From Bacteroidales bacterium (GTDB lineage: Bacteria > Bacteroidota > Bacteroidia > Bacteroidales > F082), in NCBI GenBank assembly GCA_017427985.1, contig JAFRRS010000022.1, forward strand, positions 1 through 64,000: a stretch of DNA of 64,000 nucleotides, given 5' to 3'. Shown piece after piece: positions 52,992-60,943 of the stretch (positions within the stretch are counted from its first letter, which is position 1; each line of letters starts with the position of its first letter). The notes beneath the pieces were generated by a model. It was not told the DNA's origin. It saw nothing but the letters and a program-made list of their open reading frames with translations, and did not search any database. The position numbers were made by a program, and so were the translations under genes.

Positions 52992-53249
52992 CTATTCTAT
53001 TGAGTCTGCTGCGCGACGGATGCGGTCTGCCAAATCAACAAGCGCACCCTTGAGTTGATAACGTTCTTCAAATGAAAATTCAGTTGGTTTTTTATTTCCA
53101 TCCACGCCGTCAAGCTTATGATAAAGCCACGATCCTGATTTTCCGAAATAGCGGTTTGCGAGGTCTCTCCATGAGATTGAAACCAGCAAATCTTCAAGTT
53201 GTTTCTTCATTGTCGCCTGCTGCGAATCTTTTAATACCATTGTTGCCAT
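52992..53249 (-). CDS. DUF5053-family small protein
   Basis: 85 residues. The pattern MKKQLEDLLVSISWRDLANRYF followed by GKSGSWLYHKLDGVDGN and LVDLADRIRRAA is the DUF5053 family: a small helical protein with a part that resembles a helix-turn-helix (WRDLANRYFGKSGSWLYHKL). Function is unknown. The gene lies 2 bases upstream of the SDR gene and follows a 51-residue gene, so the three could be one transcript. Confidence 0.8.
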   Translation of the reverse strand: MATMVLKDSQQATMKKQLEDLLVSISWRDLANRYFGKSGSWLYHKLDGVDGNKKPTEFSFEERYQLKGALVDLADRIRRAADSIE

Positions 53250-53265
53250 AACTTTATATTTTTAA

Positions 53266-53421
53266 TTATTCTTCACCTTCCATTAATTCAGTAAAGAGTT
53301 TTTCAATGTGATAAACTATATCAGGACCAGAAAAAATATAACTTTTTCTATAATTTCTGATTGCCTGAATCAAATCGAACTCTTTTTCCGTGAGTTCCAA
53401 CGGTTTAGTTTTTTTATTCAT
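53266..53421 (-). CDS. 51-residue helical protein upstream of DUF5053
   Basis: From the ATG at 53421 (MNKKTKPLELTEKEFDLIQA); the open frame extends 20 codons further, over the promoter, which I reject. The protein is helical (LIQAIRNYRKSY ... VYHIEKLFTELMEGEE). Such short LTEKEFxLIxAIRNYR proteins often stand next to DUF5053 genes in Bacteroidales. Function not known. Confidence 0.7.
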   Translation of the reverse strand: MNKKTKPLELTEKEFDLIQAIRNYRKSYIFSGPDIVYHIEKLFTELMEGEE

Positions 53422-53447
53422 AATAAAATGGTTTTGGTCTGACGGTG

Positions 53448-53455
53448 CAAATATA
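53448..53455 (-). promoter_or_regulatory. -7 element of the small-gene pair/SDR transcript
   Basis: TATATTTG on the minus strand, 26 bases before the ATG at 53421. No clear -33 TTG. Confidence 0.5.
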
Positions 53456-53590
53456 ATACAAATATTTGTACTAACAGACAATTATTAAAAATATTTTTGA
53501 AATCCGATTTCATAAATACAGTGTTTTTGAATTATCCCTGCAAAAATACAAAATTTTGATAAAGAATCTAAACCTTGAAAATAATTTTTG

Positions 53591-53598
53591 TATTTTTG
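53591..53598 (+). promoter_or_regulatory. -7 element of the membrane-protein gene at 53626
   Basis: TATTTTTG, 27 bases before the ATG. Confidence 0.5.
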
Positions 53599-53625
53599 TC
53601 GTTACCAAATAAAATTCAAAGTATT

Positions 53626-54435
53626 ATGGAAAATAAAAAAGCAGACCTGTTTCGTGGCATTTGGATGCTGCTTCCTTTTTTTATCATTACATTATTTATT
53701 GTAATAAGTTGGATAGATAGAGAATCATTTCTTGTGTTTATTATTTTGTTTATGGTAACATTAACAGCTGGTGTTGCTGCCATTGTTTTAATAATATTGG
53801 CATTCCGAAATATGAAAAACAAATGGAATAAAGCGATTATTATTTGGGGTGTTTTTAATATACTTTTTATAGGAACTTATTTTTGCTATCATGCAACACA
53901 CTCCGTTTTTGCAGAAAGAATGGCAAAGCATTATGAGAGCAATAAGACTGGTATTGAAGATATTTGTAATTATTTTATAAACTCGATTGACGATGGTTGT
54001 TATGTAGATTTGATGTTTGATAAAAATTATGAGATTTCAAGATTGATAGTACGACCAGTTGGAGGAGAAGACTACATCGAATGGGATTATAATTCCAATG
54101 TAAATTCTTTGTTATTGCTTGTCGGATTGAATGACGAGGAAGTTGACAATATTCAGGGAAAATTAAAGAAAGTTGGCTGTATCGGAATATGTTACTCGGA
54201 TAAATATGATAGGATAGATTTGTCTTGGAAGTATCGTGGTTTTGACCGTCTTAGTTACGAATTATTAAACAAGCCAATGACTGAAGAAGAGAAAGATAAG
54301 GCATTGAGGTGTGGGGAATGTGGAATTCCATATAATGACCAAGTTATCTTTCATAAATATGGTGGTGCCATGGGTTATATTGATTTTCCATCAGAAGACC
54401 GTGAAAAATTCCTTAAAAAACACCAGCCGTGGTAA
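53626..54435 (+). CDS. membrane protein of unknown function
   Basis: 269 residues from the ATG at 53626. Three N-terminal helices (IWMLLPFFIITLFIVISWID, LVFIILFMVTLTAGVAAIVL and IIWGVFNILFIGTYFCY) precede a soluble domain (~110-269). The domain is mixed alpha/beta (CYVDLMFDKNYEISRLIVRP, LSWKYRGFDRLSYELL) and has cysteines in CGECGIPYND. I do not recognise a family. The gene is much richer in A+T than its neighbours and has an isolated promoter, so it may have come in by transfer. Its end overlaps the next start. Confidence 0.75.
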   Translation: MENKKADLFRGIWMLLPFFIITLFIVISWIDRESFLVFIILFMVTLTAGVAAIVLIILAFRNMKNKWNKAIIIWGVFNILFIGTYFCYHATHSVFAERMAKHYESNKTGIEDICNYFINSIDDGCYVDLMFDKNYEISRLIVRPVGGEDYIEWDYNSNVNSLLLLVGLNDEEVDNIQGKLKKVGCIGICYSDKYDRIDLSWKYRGFDRLSYELLNKPMTEEEKDKALRCGECGIPYNDQVIFHKYGGAMGYIDFPSEDREKFLKKHQPW

Positions 54436-55061
54436 CCGTCAATCCCGAAATAATCTCCTACATCGAACAGGAAATCATCCCTCGTTACGACGCTTTCGAC
54501 GCAGCACATAGGCGTGACCATGTCAATATGGTGATTCAGCAAAGCCTTGAAATTGCTGAGCATCTCGATGTTAATCCCGATATGGTTTATGTCATCGCGG
54601 CATATCACGACACCGGGCTTTGCGAGGGCAGGGAGCGGCATCATGAGGTGTCGGCACAGATCATTAAAGCCGATGAAAACCTACGAAAATGGTTTACCGA
54701 AGAGCAGATTAAAACTATGGCTGATGCCGCTGAAGACCACCGTGCCTCGGCGAAACACGAGCCTCGCACCATATACGGCCGCATTGTGGCTGAAGCCGAC
54801 CGCTTCATCGACCCAGAGATCATTGTAAAGCGCACGATTCAATATGGATTGGATAATTATCCCGAGCTCTCCAAGGAGCAGCAATACGACCGCATGATGC
54901 AGCACCTTCATGAAAAATACGGCCGCAACGGATACCTGAAGCTATGGTTTCCGAATTCGCCCAACGCCGCAAGATTAGATAAGTTGAGGCAAATGATTGA
55001 TGAGGAAACAATAATAAAAGGGATTTTTCAAGATGTTTTTAAAATCATGAAGAATCTATAG
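54429..55061 (+). CDS. HD-domain phosphohydrolase
   Basis: 210 residues, starting with GTG at 54429 inside the end of the previous gene. The HD metal ligands are visible: H31 in HRRDHVNM, the HD pair in AAYHDTGLC, DHRAS and the last Asp in EADRFID. Such small HD proteins hydrolyse phosphates of nucleotides or related compounds. The exact substrate is not predictable. G+C content is higher than in the overlapping upstream gene, so the two differ in origin although they touch. Confidence 0.87.
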   Translation: MVTVNPEIISYIEQEIIPRYDAFDAAHRRDHVNMVIQQSLEIAEHLDVNPDMVYVIAAYHDTGLCEGRERHHEVSAQIIKADENLRKWFTEEQIKTMADAAEDHRASAKHEPRTIYGRIVAEADRFIDPEIIVKRTIQYGLDNYPELSKEQQYDRMMQHLHEKYGRNGYLKLWFPNSPNAARLDKLRQMIDEETIIKGIFQDVFKIMKNL

Positions 55062-55132
55062 TCATTAGTCGTCAATTTTTCAGCCTTCAGCTTTCGAAGA
55101 AAGGTGGCAGCTGAAAAAATGATGACTAATGA
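55062..55132. repeat. 22-bp imperfect inverted repeat with 27-base loop
   Basis: Bases 55062-55083 and 55111-55132 are complementary at 20 of 22 positions (arms begin TCATTAGTC). The loop itself is partly palindromic (CCTTCAGCTTTCGAAGAAAGG). It could act as a terminator after the HD gene, but its length suggests a mobile palindrome. Confidence 0.7.
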
Positions 55133-55152
55133 CGGAAATTAATAGTATTTTT

Positions 55153-55160
55153 TGTAATTT
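55153..55160 (+). promoter_or_regulatory. -7 element of the peroxiredoxin gene
   Basis: TAATTTTG, 24 bases before the ATG. Confidence 0.6.
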
Positions 55161-55184
55161 TGCAAAAACATAAAAATTTATATC

Positions 55185-55628
55185 ATGTTACAAATTGGTC
55201 AAAAAGCCCCTTACTTCGAGGGCACCGATGAAAACGGAAATGTCGTAAAACTCTCAGATTTCGCTGGAAAGAAGCTCGTTTTGTATTTCTATCCGAAGGA
55301 CAGCACCCCGGGCTGCACCGCCGAAGCCTGCGACCTCCGCGACAACTACCACCGCTTCATCGCATTGGGTTACAACGTGTTGGGAGTGAGCCGCGACAGC
55401 GCCGCCTCGCACAAGAAGTTCATCGCCAAATACGAGCTGCCGTTCCATCTCATCGCTGACACCGACCTCACAATACTCAAAGCCTACGAAGCCTGGGGCG
55501 AAAAGAAAATGTACGGCAAAACGACCGAAGGAACTTTAAGAACGACTTACATAATTGACGAAAACGGCGTAATTATAGACGCAATCGGCAAAGTTGACAC
55601 AAAGAATCACACGGCTCAAATATTATAA
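55185..55628 (+). CDS. peroxiredoxin, BCP/PrxQ type
   Basis: 147 residues with thioredoxin fold. DSTPGCTAEACDL holds the peroxidatic C44 and the resolving C49 five residues later, the atypical 2-Cys pattern of BCP. Conserved Thr/Arg positions (TPGCT, RTTYIID) are present. It reduces hydrogen and alkyl peroxides in the cytoplasm, recharged by thioredoxin. A membrane-protein gene follows 3 bases later. Confidence 0.93.
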   Translation: MLQIGQKAPYFEGTDENGNVVKLSDFAGKKLVLYFYPKDSTPGCTAEACDLRDNYHRFIALGYNVLGVSRDSAASHKKFIAKYELPFHLIADTDLTILKAYEAWGEKKMYGKTTEGTLRTTYIIDENGVIIDAIGKVDTKNHTAQIL

Positions 55629-55631
55629 ATT

Positions 55632-55925
55632 ATGAATAATTCTACAAATCGGTTCCTACGTTATTGGTGGATTTTCCCAATAATCAGTATGGTTTTTATA
55701 TATTTAAGTTGTATCACAGTATCTTTTGGTTGGTTATTTTTAATAACATTATTGGTTACATTTCTTTCTTTGATTTTTCAATTGGCAATATTAATTATGT
55801 CAATAAAAGAGAATTTAAAAGATAAGAAATGGTGGCGGTCAGTCCTTATTTTGTTGGCAGGTTTAATTAGTTGTAATATATTTGTGGGATTATTATTTTG
55901 GAGTTCTTTAAGAATTGTTAGTTAA
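55632..55925 (+). CDS. small three-helix membrane protein
   Basis: 97 residues, A+T-rich, with three hydrophobic stretches (WIFPIISMVFIYLSCITVSF, WLFLITLLVTFLSLIFQLAI, VLILLAGLISCNIFVGLLFW) and basic KENLKDKKWW between the second and third. No family is recognised. It sits 3 bases after the peroxiredoxin gene and 5 before the next gene, so it belongs to that operon, but its base composition differs from both neighbours. Confidence 0.65.
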   Translation: MNNSTNRFLRYWWIFPIISMVFIYLSCITVSFGWLFLITLLVTFLSLIFQLAILIMSIKENLKDKKWWRSVLILLAGLISCNIFVGLLFWSSLRIVS

Positions 55926-55930
55926 TAATT

Positions 55931-56854
55931 ATGAAAAAGCTTCTTTTCATTGCTCTTTTCGCCATTTTAGCGTTTTCTGCCGCAGCACAGGAGATGCTCG
56001 TTGGCTCGTATAATATCCGTTACAAAAATCGTAACGATAACCTCAATGGCAACGTCTGGACCAAGCGCTGCCAGGTGATTTGCGACCAAGTCAATTTCAT
56101 GAGCCCGCTCATTTTCGGCACCCAGGAAGTGCTCTACGGTCAGCTTCAAGATCTTCTAGCAAATCTCGATGGCTACTCCTATATCGGCATCGGTCGCGAC
56201 GACGGCGAAAGGGGAGGCGAACACGAAGCCATTTTCTATAAAAAACACCAGCTCACTCTCCTCGACAGCGGCAACTTCTGGCTCAGCGAAACACCCGAAA
56301 AATCAGGTCTCGGCTGGGATGCCGCCTGCATCCGAATCTGCACCTGGGGCAAATTCCAGGTCAACGCCAAGAAGAAAAAGGACCGCACCACGTTCTATTT
56401 CTTCAACCTCCACATGGACCACGTGGGAGTGGTGGCGCGTCGTGAAGCGGCAAAACTCGTTGTAAGCCGTATCCGCGAAATAGCAGACGGCGCCCCCGTT
56501 ATCCTCACTGGCGACTTCAACGTAGACCAGACAAACGAAATCTATAATATTTTCACTGATTCAGGCCTCTTAAAAGACTCTTACGAGGCTGCTCGTGTCC
56601 GCTTCGCCGAAAACGGCACCTTCAACGCGTTCAAAACCGAATATTTCACAACGAGCCGCATCGATCACGTCTTCGTGTCGCCGTCAGCGACTGTTGAGGC
56701 TTACGGCGTTCTCACCAACAGCTACTGGACCGAAAACGAGACATCCAACACTTCTGAAAAAGCCGACGACGCGCCACAGGAAATCTGGTTCAGCAACACA
56801 ACGCGCCGCAATCCTTCCGACCATTATCCGGTTTTCGTTAGAATAAAAATGTAA
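55931..56854 (+). CDS. secreted endonuclease/exonuclease/phosphatase-fold hydrolase
   Basis: 307 residues with a signal peptide (~1-19, FSAAAQ). The fold motifs are all present: VGSYNIRYKN (metal Asn), FGTQEVLYGQ (metal Glu), HMDHVG, TGDFNVDQTNE (D-x-N), RIDHVFV and a final NPSDHYPVF (catalytic His). Members act on phosphodiesters or phosphomonoesters of nucleic acids or lipids. The signal peptide places it in the periplasm or outside. No T9SS tail is seen. Confidence 0.9.
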   Translation: MKKLLFIALFAILAFSAAAQEMLVGSYNIRYKNRNDNLNGNVWTKRCQVICDQVNFMSPLIFGTQEVLYGQLQDLLANLDGYSYIGIGRDDGERGGEHEAIFYKKHQLTLLDSGNFWLSETPEKSGLGWDAACIRICTWGKFQVNAKKKKDRTTFYFFNLHMDHVGVVARREAAKLVVSRIREIADGAPVILTGDFNVDQTNEIYNIFTDSGLLKDSYEAARVRFAENGTFNAFKTEYFTTSRIDHVFVSPSATVEAYGVLTNSYWTENETSNTSEKADDAPQEIWFSNTTRRNPSDHYPVFVRIKM

Positions 56855-56859
56855 AAAAT

Positions 56860-56887
56860 ATAGAGACGCAAAATTTTGCGTCTCTAT
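56860..56887. repeat. 28-bp GTAGAGACG-type palindrome between convergent genes
   Basis: ATAGAGACGCAAAA and its exact reverse complement. It lies between the endonuclease-fold gene and aqpZ and probably works as a bidirectional terminator. Confidence 0.88.
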
Positions 56888-56911
56888 CATCCATTAATAT
56901 TTCAATATTTT

Positions 56912-57640
56912 TTATTCTTTGCATTTTTTGCAGCAGCAGTCTCCCATGATGCATTTGTAGGCGAGTCCTGCACAGCAAGCGCCGACGAGCGGTGCCACGA
57001 TGAACAGCCACAGCTGGCCGCATGCACTCCATGATGCGCAGTCTGAGAACAACGCCACGCCGAGTGAACGTGCCGGGTTGACAGATGTGTTTGTCAACGG
57101 GATGCTGATGAGGTGGATGAGCGTCAGGGTGAGACCGATGGCGAGACCGCCGAACTTGCCGTTCTCATGACGGCTGTCGGTGACACCAAGGATGACCATC
57201 AGGAACACGAAGGTGAGGAGAGCCTCCACGAGGAATGCGCCGCCTGTTGTGAGCTTGAGGTATCCGTCGCCAGCAGCCTGTGCGAACTCAGGACCGTAGC
57301 CGTTGGCTGCGAAAACGCCAGTCTGACCAAGACCTGCGGCCTTCCAGATGACGAGAAGAAGAGCACCGGCGATGATGCCGCCCAAAACCTGTGCTCCCCA
57401 GTAAACGAGCATCTCTTTGAAACTCATGCGGCCGTTAGCCCACACACCGAAACTCACCGCAGGGTTGAGATGAGCACCGGAGATGTGGCCGATGCCGTAT
57501 GCCATCGCGATGACTGTCAAGCCGAAAGCGATTGCAACTCCGAGAAATCCTACATGTCCGAAGAGTGCTGTGCCGCATCCTCCGAAAACCAAAACGAATG
57601 TGCCGAAAAGCTCGGCGAAAAACTTGTTACATGTTTTCAT
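56912..57640 (-). CDS. aquaporin (AqpZ-type)
   Basis: 242 residues, six helices. Both NPA loops are normal: GAHLNPAVS and TSVNPARS. The selectivity filter appears to hold the Arg in NPARS and a His in [11 protein letters not shown], as in water-specific AqpZ. It conducts water across the inner membrane. The C-terminus is unusual: [13 protein letters not shown], with five Cys in the last ~13 residues. Confidence 0.93.
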   Translation of the reverse strand: MKTCNKFFAELFGTFVLVFGGCGTALFGHVGFLGVAIAFGLTVIAMAYGIGHISGAHLNPAVSFGVWANGRMSFKEMLVYWGAQVLGGIIAGALLLVIWKAAGLGQTGVFAANGYGPEFAQAAGDGYLKLTTGGAFLVEALLTFVFLMVILGVTDSRHENGKFGGLAIGLTLTLIHLISIPLTNTSVNPARSLGVALFSDCASWSACGQLWLFIVAPLVGACCAGLAYKCIMGDCCCKKCKE

Positions 57641-57665
57641 GACTATAATTTTTAAAATTACGACG

Positions 57666-57673
57666 CAAAAATA
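57666..57673 (-). promoter_or_regulatory. -7 element of the aquaporin promoter
   Basis: TATTTTTG on the minus strand, 25 bases before the ATG at 57640. Confidence 0.6.
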
Positions 57674-57690
57674 TTAAATTTGTTCGGAAA

Positions 57691-57723
57691 TTGTTCGGTC
57701 GTTTGATATTTTTTGTAATTTTG
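57691..57723 (+). promoter_or_regulatory. promoter of the TerB/Sel1 gene
   Basis: TTG at 57691-57693 and TAATTTTG at 57716-57723, 22 bases apart; the start codon is 48 bases downstream. Confidence 0.6.
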
Positions 57724-57770
57724 AGCCGATAGAAATAGCATTTATAATTCATTATCAAAAAATCTTAACC

Positions 57771-60044
57771 ATGGCATCATCGAAAAACACAAGGATGGCA
57801 CATATCGTGAACCTTATGTCCATCGCGGGAATTGACGGAAATATCTCGGAAGACGAAAAAAACGTAATCGTGAATATAGCCCAGGATATGGGTCTCACGG
57901 AGGAGGAATTCGACAAATGCATAGATATTTGGCAGAATGTCGACGAGACAAAACTTGAAACCATTGTGCCTGATTCTGTTGATGAAGCGTATCAGTTTTT
58001 GAAAAATATGGTCCTCGTGATGATGATCGACGGTGAAATTGATGAGAACGAGCGTTCCTATATCGCAGGCCTTGCCGAGCAATACGGCATCGAAGATGAG
58101 GAAATCGTCGACGAACTGATAAAAGTCGTTTATGACGAGTATTTTTCCGATGATGATTCTGAAGATGAAGACGAGGATGAGGATGAAGATGATGAAGAAT
58201 ATGAGGACGAGGAGGAGTTTGATGAGGAGATTTTGAAAGATGCGTACATCGACACCCGTTTGTTCCATTTCACGGAAGAGCAACTCGAGGAGATTCAAAG
58301 AATGGCGGAAAACGGCAACGGCGACGCGCAGTACGTCCTCGGTCGCTATCATTTCGTGGTGAAGCCTGAGGACGACTCCACCGACAAGGCTCATGAACTT
58401 TTCGATGCGGCTGTCGAAAACGGCAACTATGACGCCTGCGCCTCGTTGGCACAGATGCTTGCCTATGGATATTATGACTCCGACGACGATGACCTTTACG
58501 ACAATCTTATTCAAAAAGGTCTGGAAGAAGGCAGCCCGATGGCGATAAAGATGAAGTTGGAGAATATGATTTATGGTCGCTACGGCTATAAAAAAGATCC
58601 TAAGAGGGTTATCGATTTTCTTGAAAATGACATACTTACAGATGATGACGAGGGTTTCAAATACCCATATTTCTATGTTGTTCTCGGCGATGCGTACGAC
58701 AAACTCGGCAACAAGGCTAAGGCTGGTGAGTGCTACGAGCAGGCTTCTTTCGCTGATTTGAAAGAGGCTGATTATAAGAAAAACGCCGTGCATCTCGAGG
58801 GTCTCAACCCGATGGCGCGCGAGATGTATGAGACGGTCATCGACATGGACTGCGACGACGATATTCCAGGATGCTTCACGCTGCGTGCCATGCTTCTCGG
58901 CGAGAAATATGAGGATCAGGATGAGGAGACACAGGAAGAGACGGCGCAGAAGATCATCGAGGCTCTCGAACATGACCATGAACTCGGTTTCAGCGAAGCT
59001 GCCGCAAAACTCGGAGACATCTATTATTATGGTGAATACGGCATCGAACGCGACCCGCAGGAGGCGTGGGGCTGGTATTATAAAGGCACATTGCGCGAGG
59101 ACGCGGCGGCGTTCACGGGTCTCGGCACTATGGTGAAAGACGGCGTGTGCCCTGACAACCTGCCGGAATCGTTCTTCGAATGGTGCCAGCTTAGCGCACA
59201 ACGTCGCAGCAACGGCGCTCCCGACAAGCACTACCTCGCCATCATCAAGCCCGACGGCAAGACGATTGCGTACTGTTTCATCAAGGATGACTGGGACAAG
59301 GTGGCGGGCTACTTAGGCGCGAAACGTCTTGCCCCTGTGAGAGTCGACGCACTCGACAAGATTGGCAAGAAAGTTGGCATCAGCGAGCATCTCACAGCAT
59401 GGATCGACATCGAGGCACCGCGTAAGAAGATGCCGATGAACGCCGTGGCGAAGAAGTTCTACAAAGGCGTCATCGCGGGCGACATCGTCCTGACCATGGC
59501 TGATGACATCTGGGACCCGATGCTTTTCATGGAGGTCGACGACATCAGCAATATCGTTGAAGCCCTTGGCGGGAGACTCGTCGACGTTATTGATGACGAA
59601 CTCGCGCTTGGCAAGGAGAAACGTGAATACACCAAGATTAGCGCCGACTTGCTGCATTCGGAGAGCGGCTTCGTGGCGAGGATACAGCCCGACAATACCG
59701 CGCATATCGTAGGCTCTAACCACAAGATTTTCGCCTTGACGGAAGAAGACATCTACGACCCGGTGCGTCTGGAAAGCCTTTACAAGATTGGCGAGAAACT
59801 CGGTCTGAAAGGCCGTCTCACCATCTGGACCGACAACTCTTCTTTGCGTAAGCAGATGATAATGAACAATAAAAACGACATGAACGCCATCGGTACGAAG
59901 CTTTGTGCTGGTCCTGTTGCCGACAATTTCTTCGTGGCGATGGAGGATGAAAACTACAATATCATGCTCTTCGACGATGTCGAGCAGCTGAAAAACGTCG
60001 TGGTGGCGATGGGCGTGAAGGCAGGAAATATTGTAAAGGATTAA
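57771..60044 (+). CDS. TerB-like/Sel1-repeat protein with duplicated C-terminal module
   Basis: 757 residues, very acidic. The N-terminus (~5-125) has two TerB-like helical pairs with D-G-x-I-x-x-x-E loops (IDGNISEDEKNVI and IDGEIDENERSYI), which resemble metal-binding loops of the tellurite-resistance family. A stretch of mostly Asp/Glu (~126-155) follows. Sel1/TPR-type repeats (~165-490; AENGNGDAQYVLGRYHF, GFSEAAAKLGDIYYYGEYGI) come next. Residues ~520-757 contain two copies of a ~115-residue module (each with PVR-x-x-x-L-x-KIG-x-K-x-G and MNA ... LF ... NVV/NIV ... GGR/GVK). No signal peptide, so cytoplasmic. No known family covers the whole protein. Confidence 0.82.
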   Translation: MASSKNTRMAHIVNLMSIAGIDGNISEDEKNVIVNIAQDMGLTEEEFDKCIDIWQNVDETKLETIVPDSVDEAYQFLKNMVLVMMIDGEIDENERSYIAGLAEQYGIEDEEIVDELIKVVYDEYFSDDDSEDEDEDEDEDDEEYEDEEEFDEEILKDAYIDTRLFHFTEEQLEEIQRMAENGNGDAQYVLGRYHFVVKPEDDSTDKAHELFDAAVENGNYDACASLAQMLAYGYYDSDDDDLYDNLIQKGLEEGSPMAIKMKLENMIYGRYGYKKDPKRVIDFLENDILTDDDEGFKYPYFYVVLGDAYDKLGNKAKAGECYEQASFADLKEADYKKNAVHLEGLNPMAREMYETVIDMDCDDDIPGCFTLRAMLLGEKYEDQDEETQEETAQKIIEALEHDHELGFSEAAAKLGDIYYYGEYGIERDPQEAWGWYYKGTLREDAAAFTGLGTMVKDGVCPDNLPESFFEWCQLSAQRRSNGAPDKHYLAIIKPDGKTIAYCFIKDDWDKVAGYLGAKRLAPVRVDALDKIGKKVGISEHLTAWIDIEAPRKKMPMNAVAKKFYKGVIAGDIVLTMADDIWDPMLFMEVDDISNIVEALGGRLVDVIDDELALGKEKREYTKISADLLHSESGFVARIQPDNTAHIVGSNHKIFALTEEDIYDPVRLESLYKIGEKLGLKGRLTIWTDNSSLRKQMIMNNKNDMNAIGTKLCAGPVADNFFVAMEDENYNIMLFDDVEQLKNVVVAMGVKAGNIVKD

Positions 60045-60045
60045 T

Positions 60046-60801
60046 CTACTTTCTTACTATAACACTTCCGCTGCCTTGATACGTCGCAAGAATCAGCACC
60101 TCGGCAATCTGAACGTGCTCAGGTGCGTTGGCGGCGTACACTGCCACGTCGGCGATGTCGTCGCCGGTGAGCGGGTCGATGCCTTTGTACACCTTGGCGG
60201 CACGCTCTGTGTCGCCGTGGAAACGCACGTTGCTGAAGTTCGTCTCCACTAATCCGGGCTTCAGGTTCGTCACGCGGATGTTGCTGTCGGCGACGTCGAG
60301 ACGCAGACCGTCAGAAAGTGTCTTCACTGCCGATTTCGTGGCGCAATAGACGTTGCCGTTGGCGTAAGCGGCGTCACCTGCCACCGAGCCCACGTTGATG
60401 ATATGGCCGCGGTTGCGCTCCATCATGCCAGGCACGACTAATCTTGTCATCGTCAAAAGACCTTTGATGTTGGTGTCAATCATCGTCTCCCAATCCTCGA
60501 AATCGCCTTGATATTCTGGCTCAAGACCGAGGGCGAGACCAGCGTTGTTCACCAAGACGTCGATGTCTTTCCATTCATTCGGCAGGTTTTTGATACATTC
60601 GGTGGCTTTTTCGCGGTCGCGCACGTCAAAAACCAAAGCCAGGACCTGTGTGCCTTTGGCTTCCAGTTCCTTGCGAATCTCTTCAAGACGCTGCTCGTTA
60701 CGGCCTGTAAGAATAAGTCTGTCGCCATTTTCGGCGAATTTGCGTGCGCATCCGAGTCCGATACCGCTCGTGGCACCTGTTATCAACACTATCTTGTTCA
60801 T
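60046..60801 (-). CDS. short-chain dehydrogenase, YdfG-like
   Basis: 251 residues. Cofactor loop TGATSGIG (7-14), NNAG (~88-91), Ser in NVGSVAG, Tyr/Lys in YCATKSAVK. The R after the second strand (LTGRNEQRL) favours NADP(H). It resembles YdfG, which oxidises serine, allo-threonine and 3-hydroxy acids. The end lies 2 bases from the end of the TerB/Sel1 gene (convergent). Confidence 0.92.
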   Translation of the reverse strand: MNKIVLITGATSGIGLGCARKFAENGDRLILTGRNEQRLEEIRKELEAKGTQVLALVFDVRDREKATECIKNLPNEWKDIDVLVNNAGLALGLEPEYQGDFEDWETMIDTNIKGLLTMTRLVVPGMMERNRGHIINVGSVAGDAAYANGNVYCATKSAVKTLSDGLRLDVADSNIRVTNLKPGLVETNFSNVRFHGDTERAAKVYKGIDPLTGDDIADVAVYAANAPEHVQIAEVLILATYQGSGSVIVRK

Positions 60802-60881
60802 CTCTGTAATGATTTTTCAATTAAAGATTGCAAAAATACAAAATGTTTGATTATGCCGACTCCTTGCATTAAAAAAAGTAG

Positions 60882-60889
60882 TATCTTTG
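60882..60889 (+). promoter_or_regulatory. -7 element of the que operon promoter
   Basis: TATCTTTG. Transcription would start a few bases later, just before the riboswitch. Confidence 0.6.
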
Positions 60890-60904
60890 CAGCCGATTTT
60901 AACA

Positions 60905-60942
60905 TCAGGGGTACTTGGAAACCCCCTTTAACAAAACAAGAC
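60905..60942 (+). promoter_or_regulatory. preQ1-I riboswitch controlling queCDEF
   Basis: A GGGG/CCCC stem (60908-60911 with 60922-60925) closes the loop TACTTGGAAA. The loop CTTG can pair with CAAG in the tail AACAAAACAAG (60930-60940), forming an H-type pseudoknot. The tail UUAACAAAACAAG is the same as that of the class I preQ1 aptamer of Thermoanaerobacter tengcongensis. The ATG of queC is only 4 bases after the tail, so preQ1 binding should hide the ribosome site and block translation. Confidence 0.9.
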
Positions 60943-60943
60943 A

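Noticed and set aside
57777-59231. A 484-codon open frame on the minus strand, antisense to the TerB/Sel1 gene
   Set aside because: It arises from the GAC/GAT/GAG-rich codons of the acidic plus-strand gene, which has a promoter, recognisable domains and repeats. The antisense text has no domain character.
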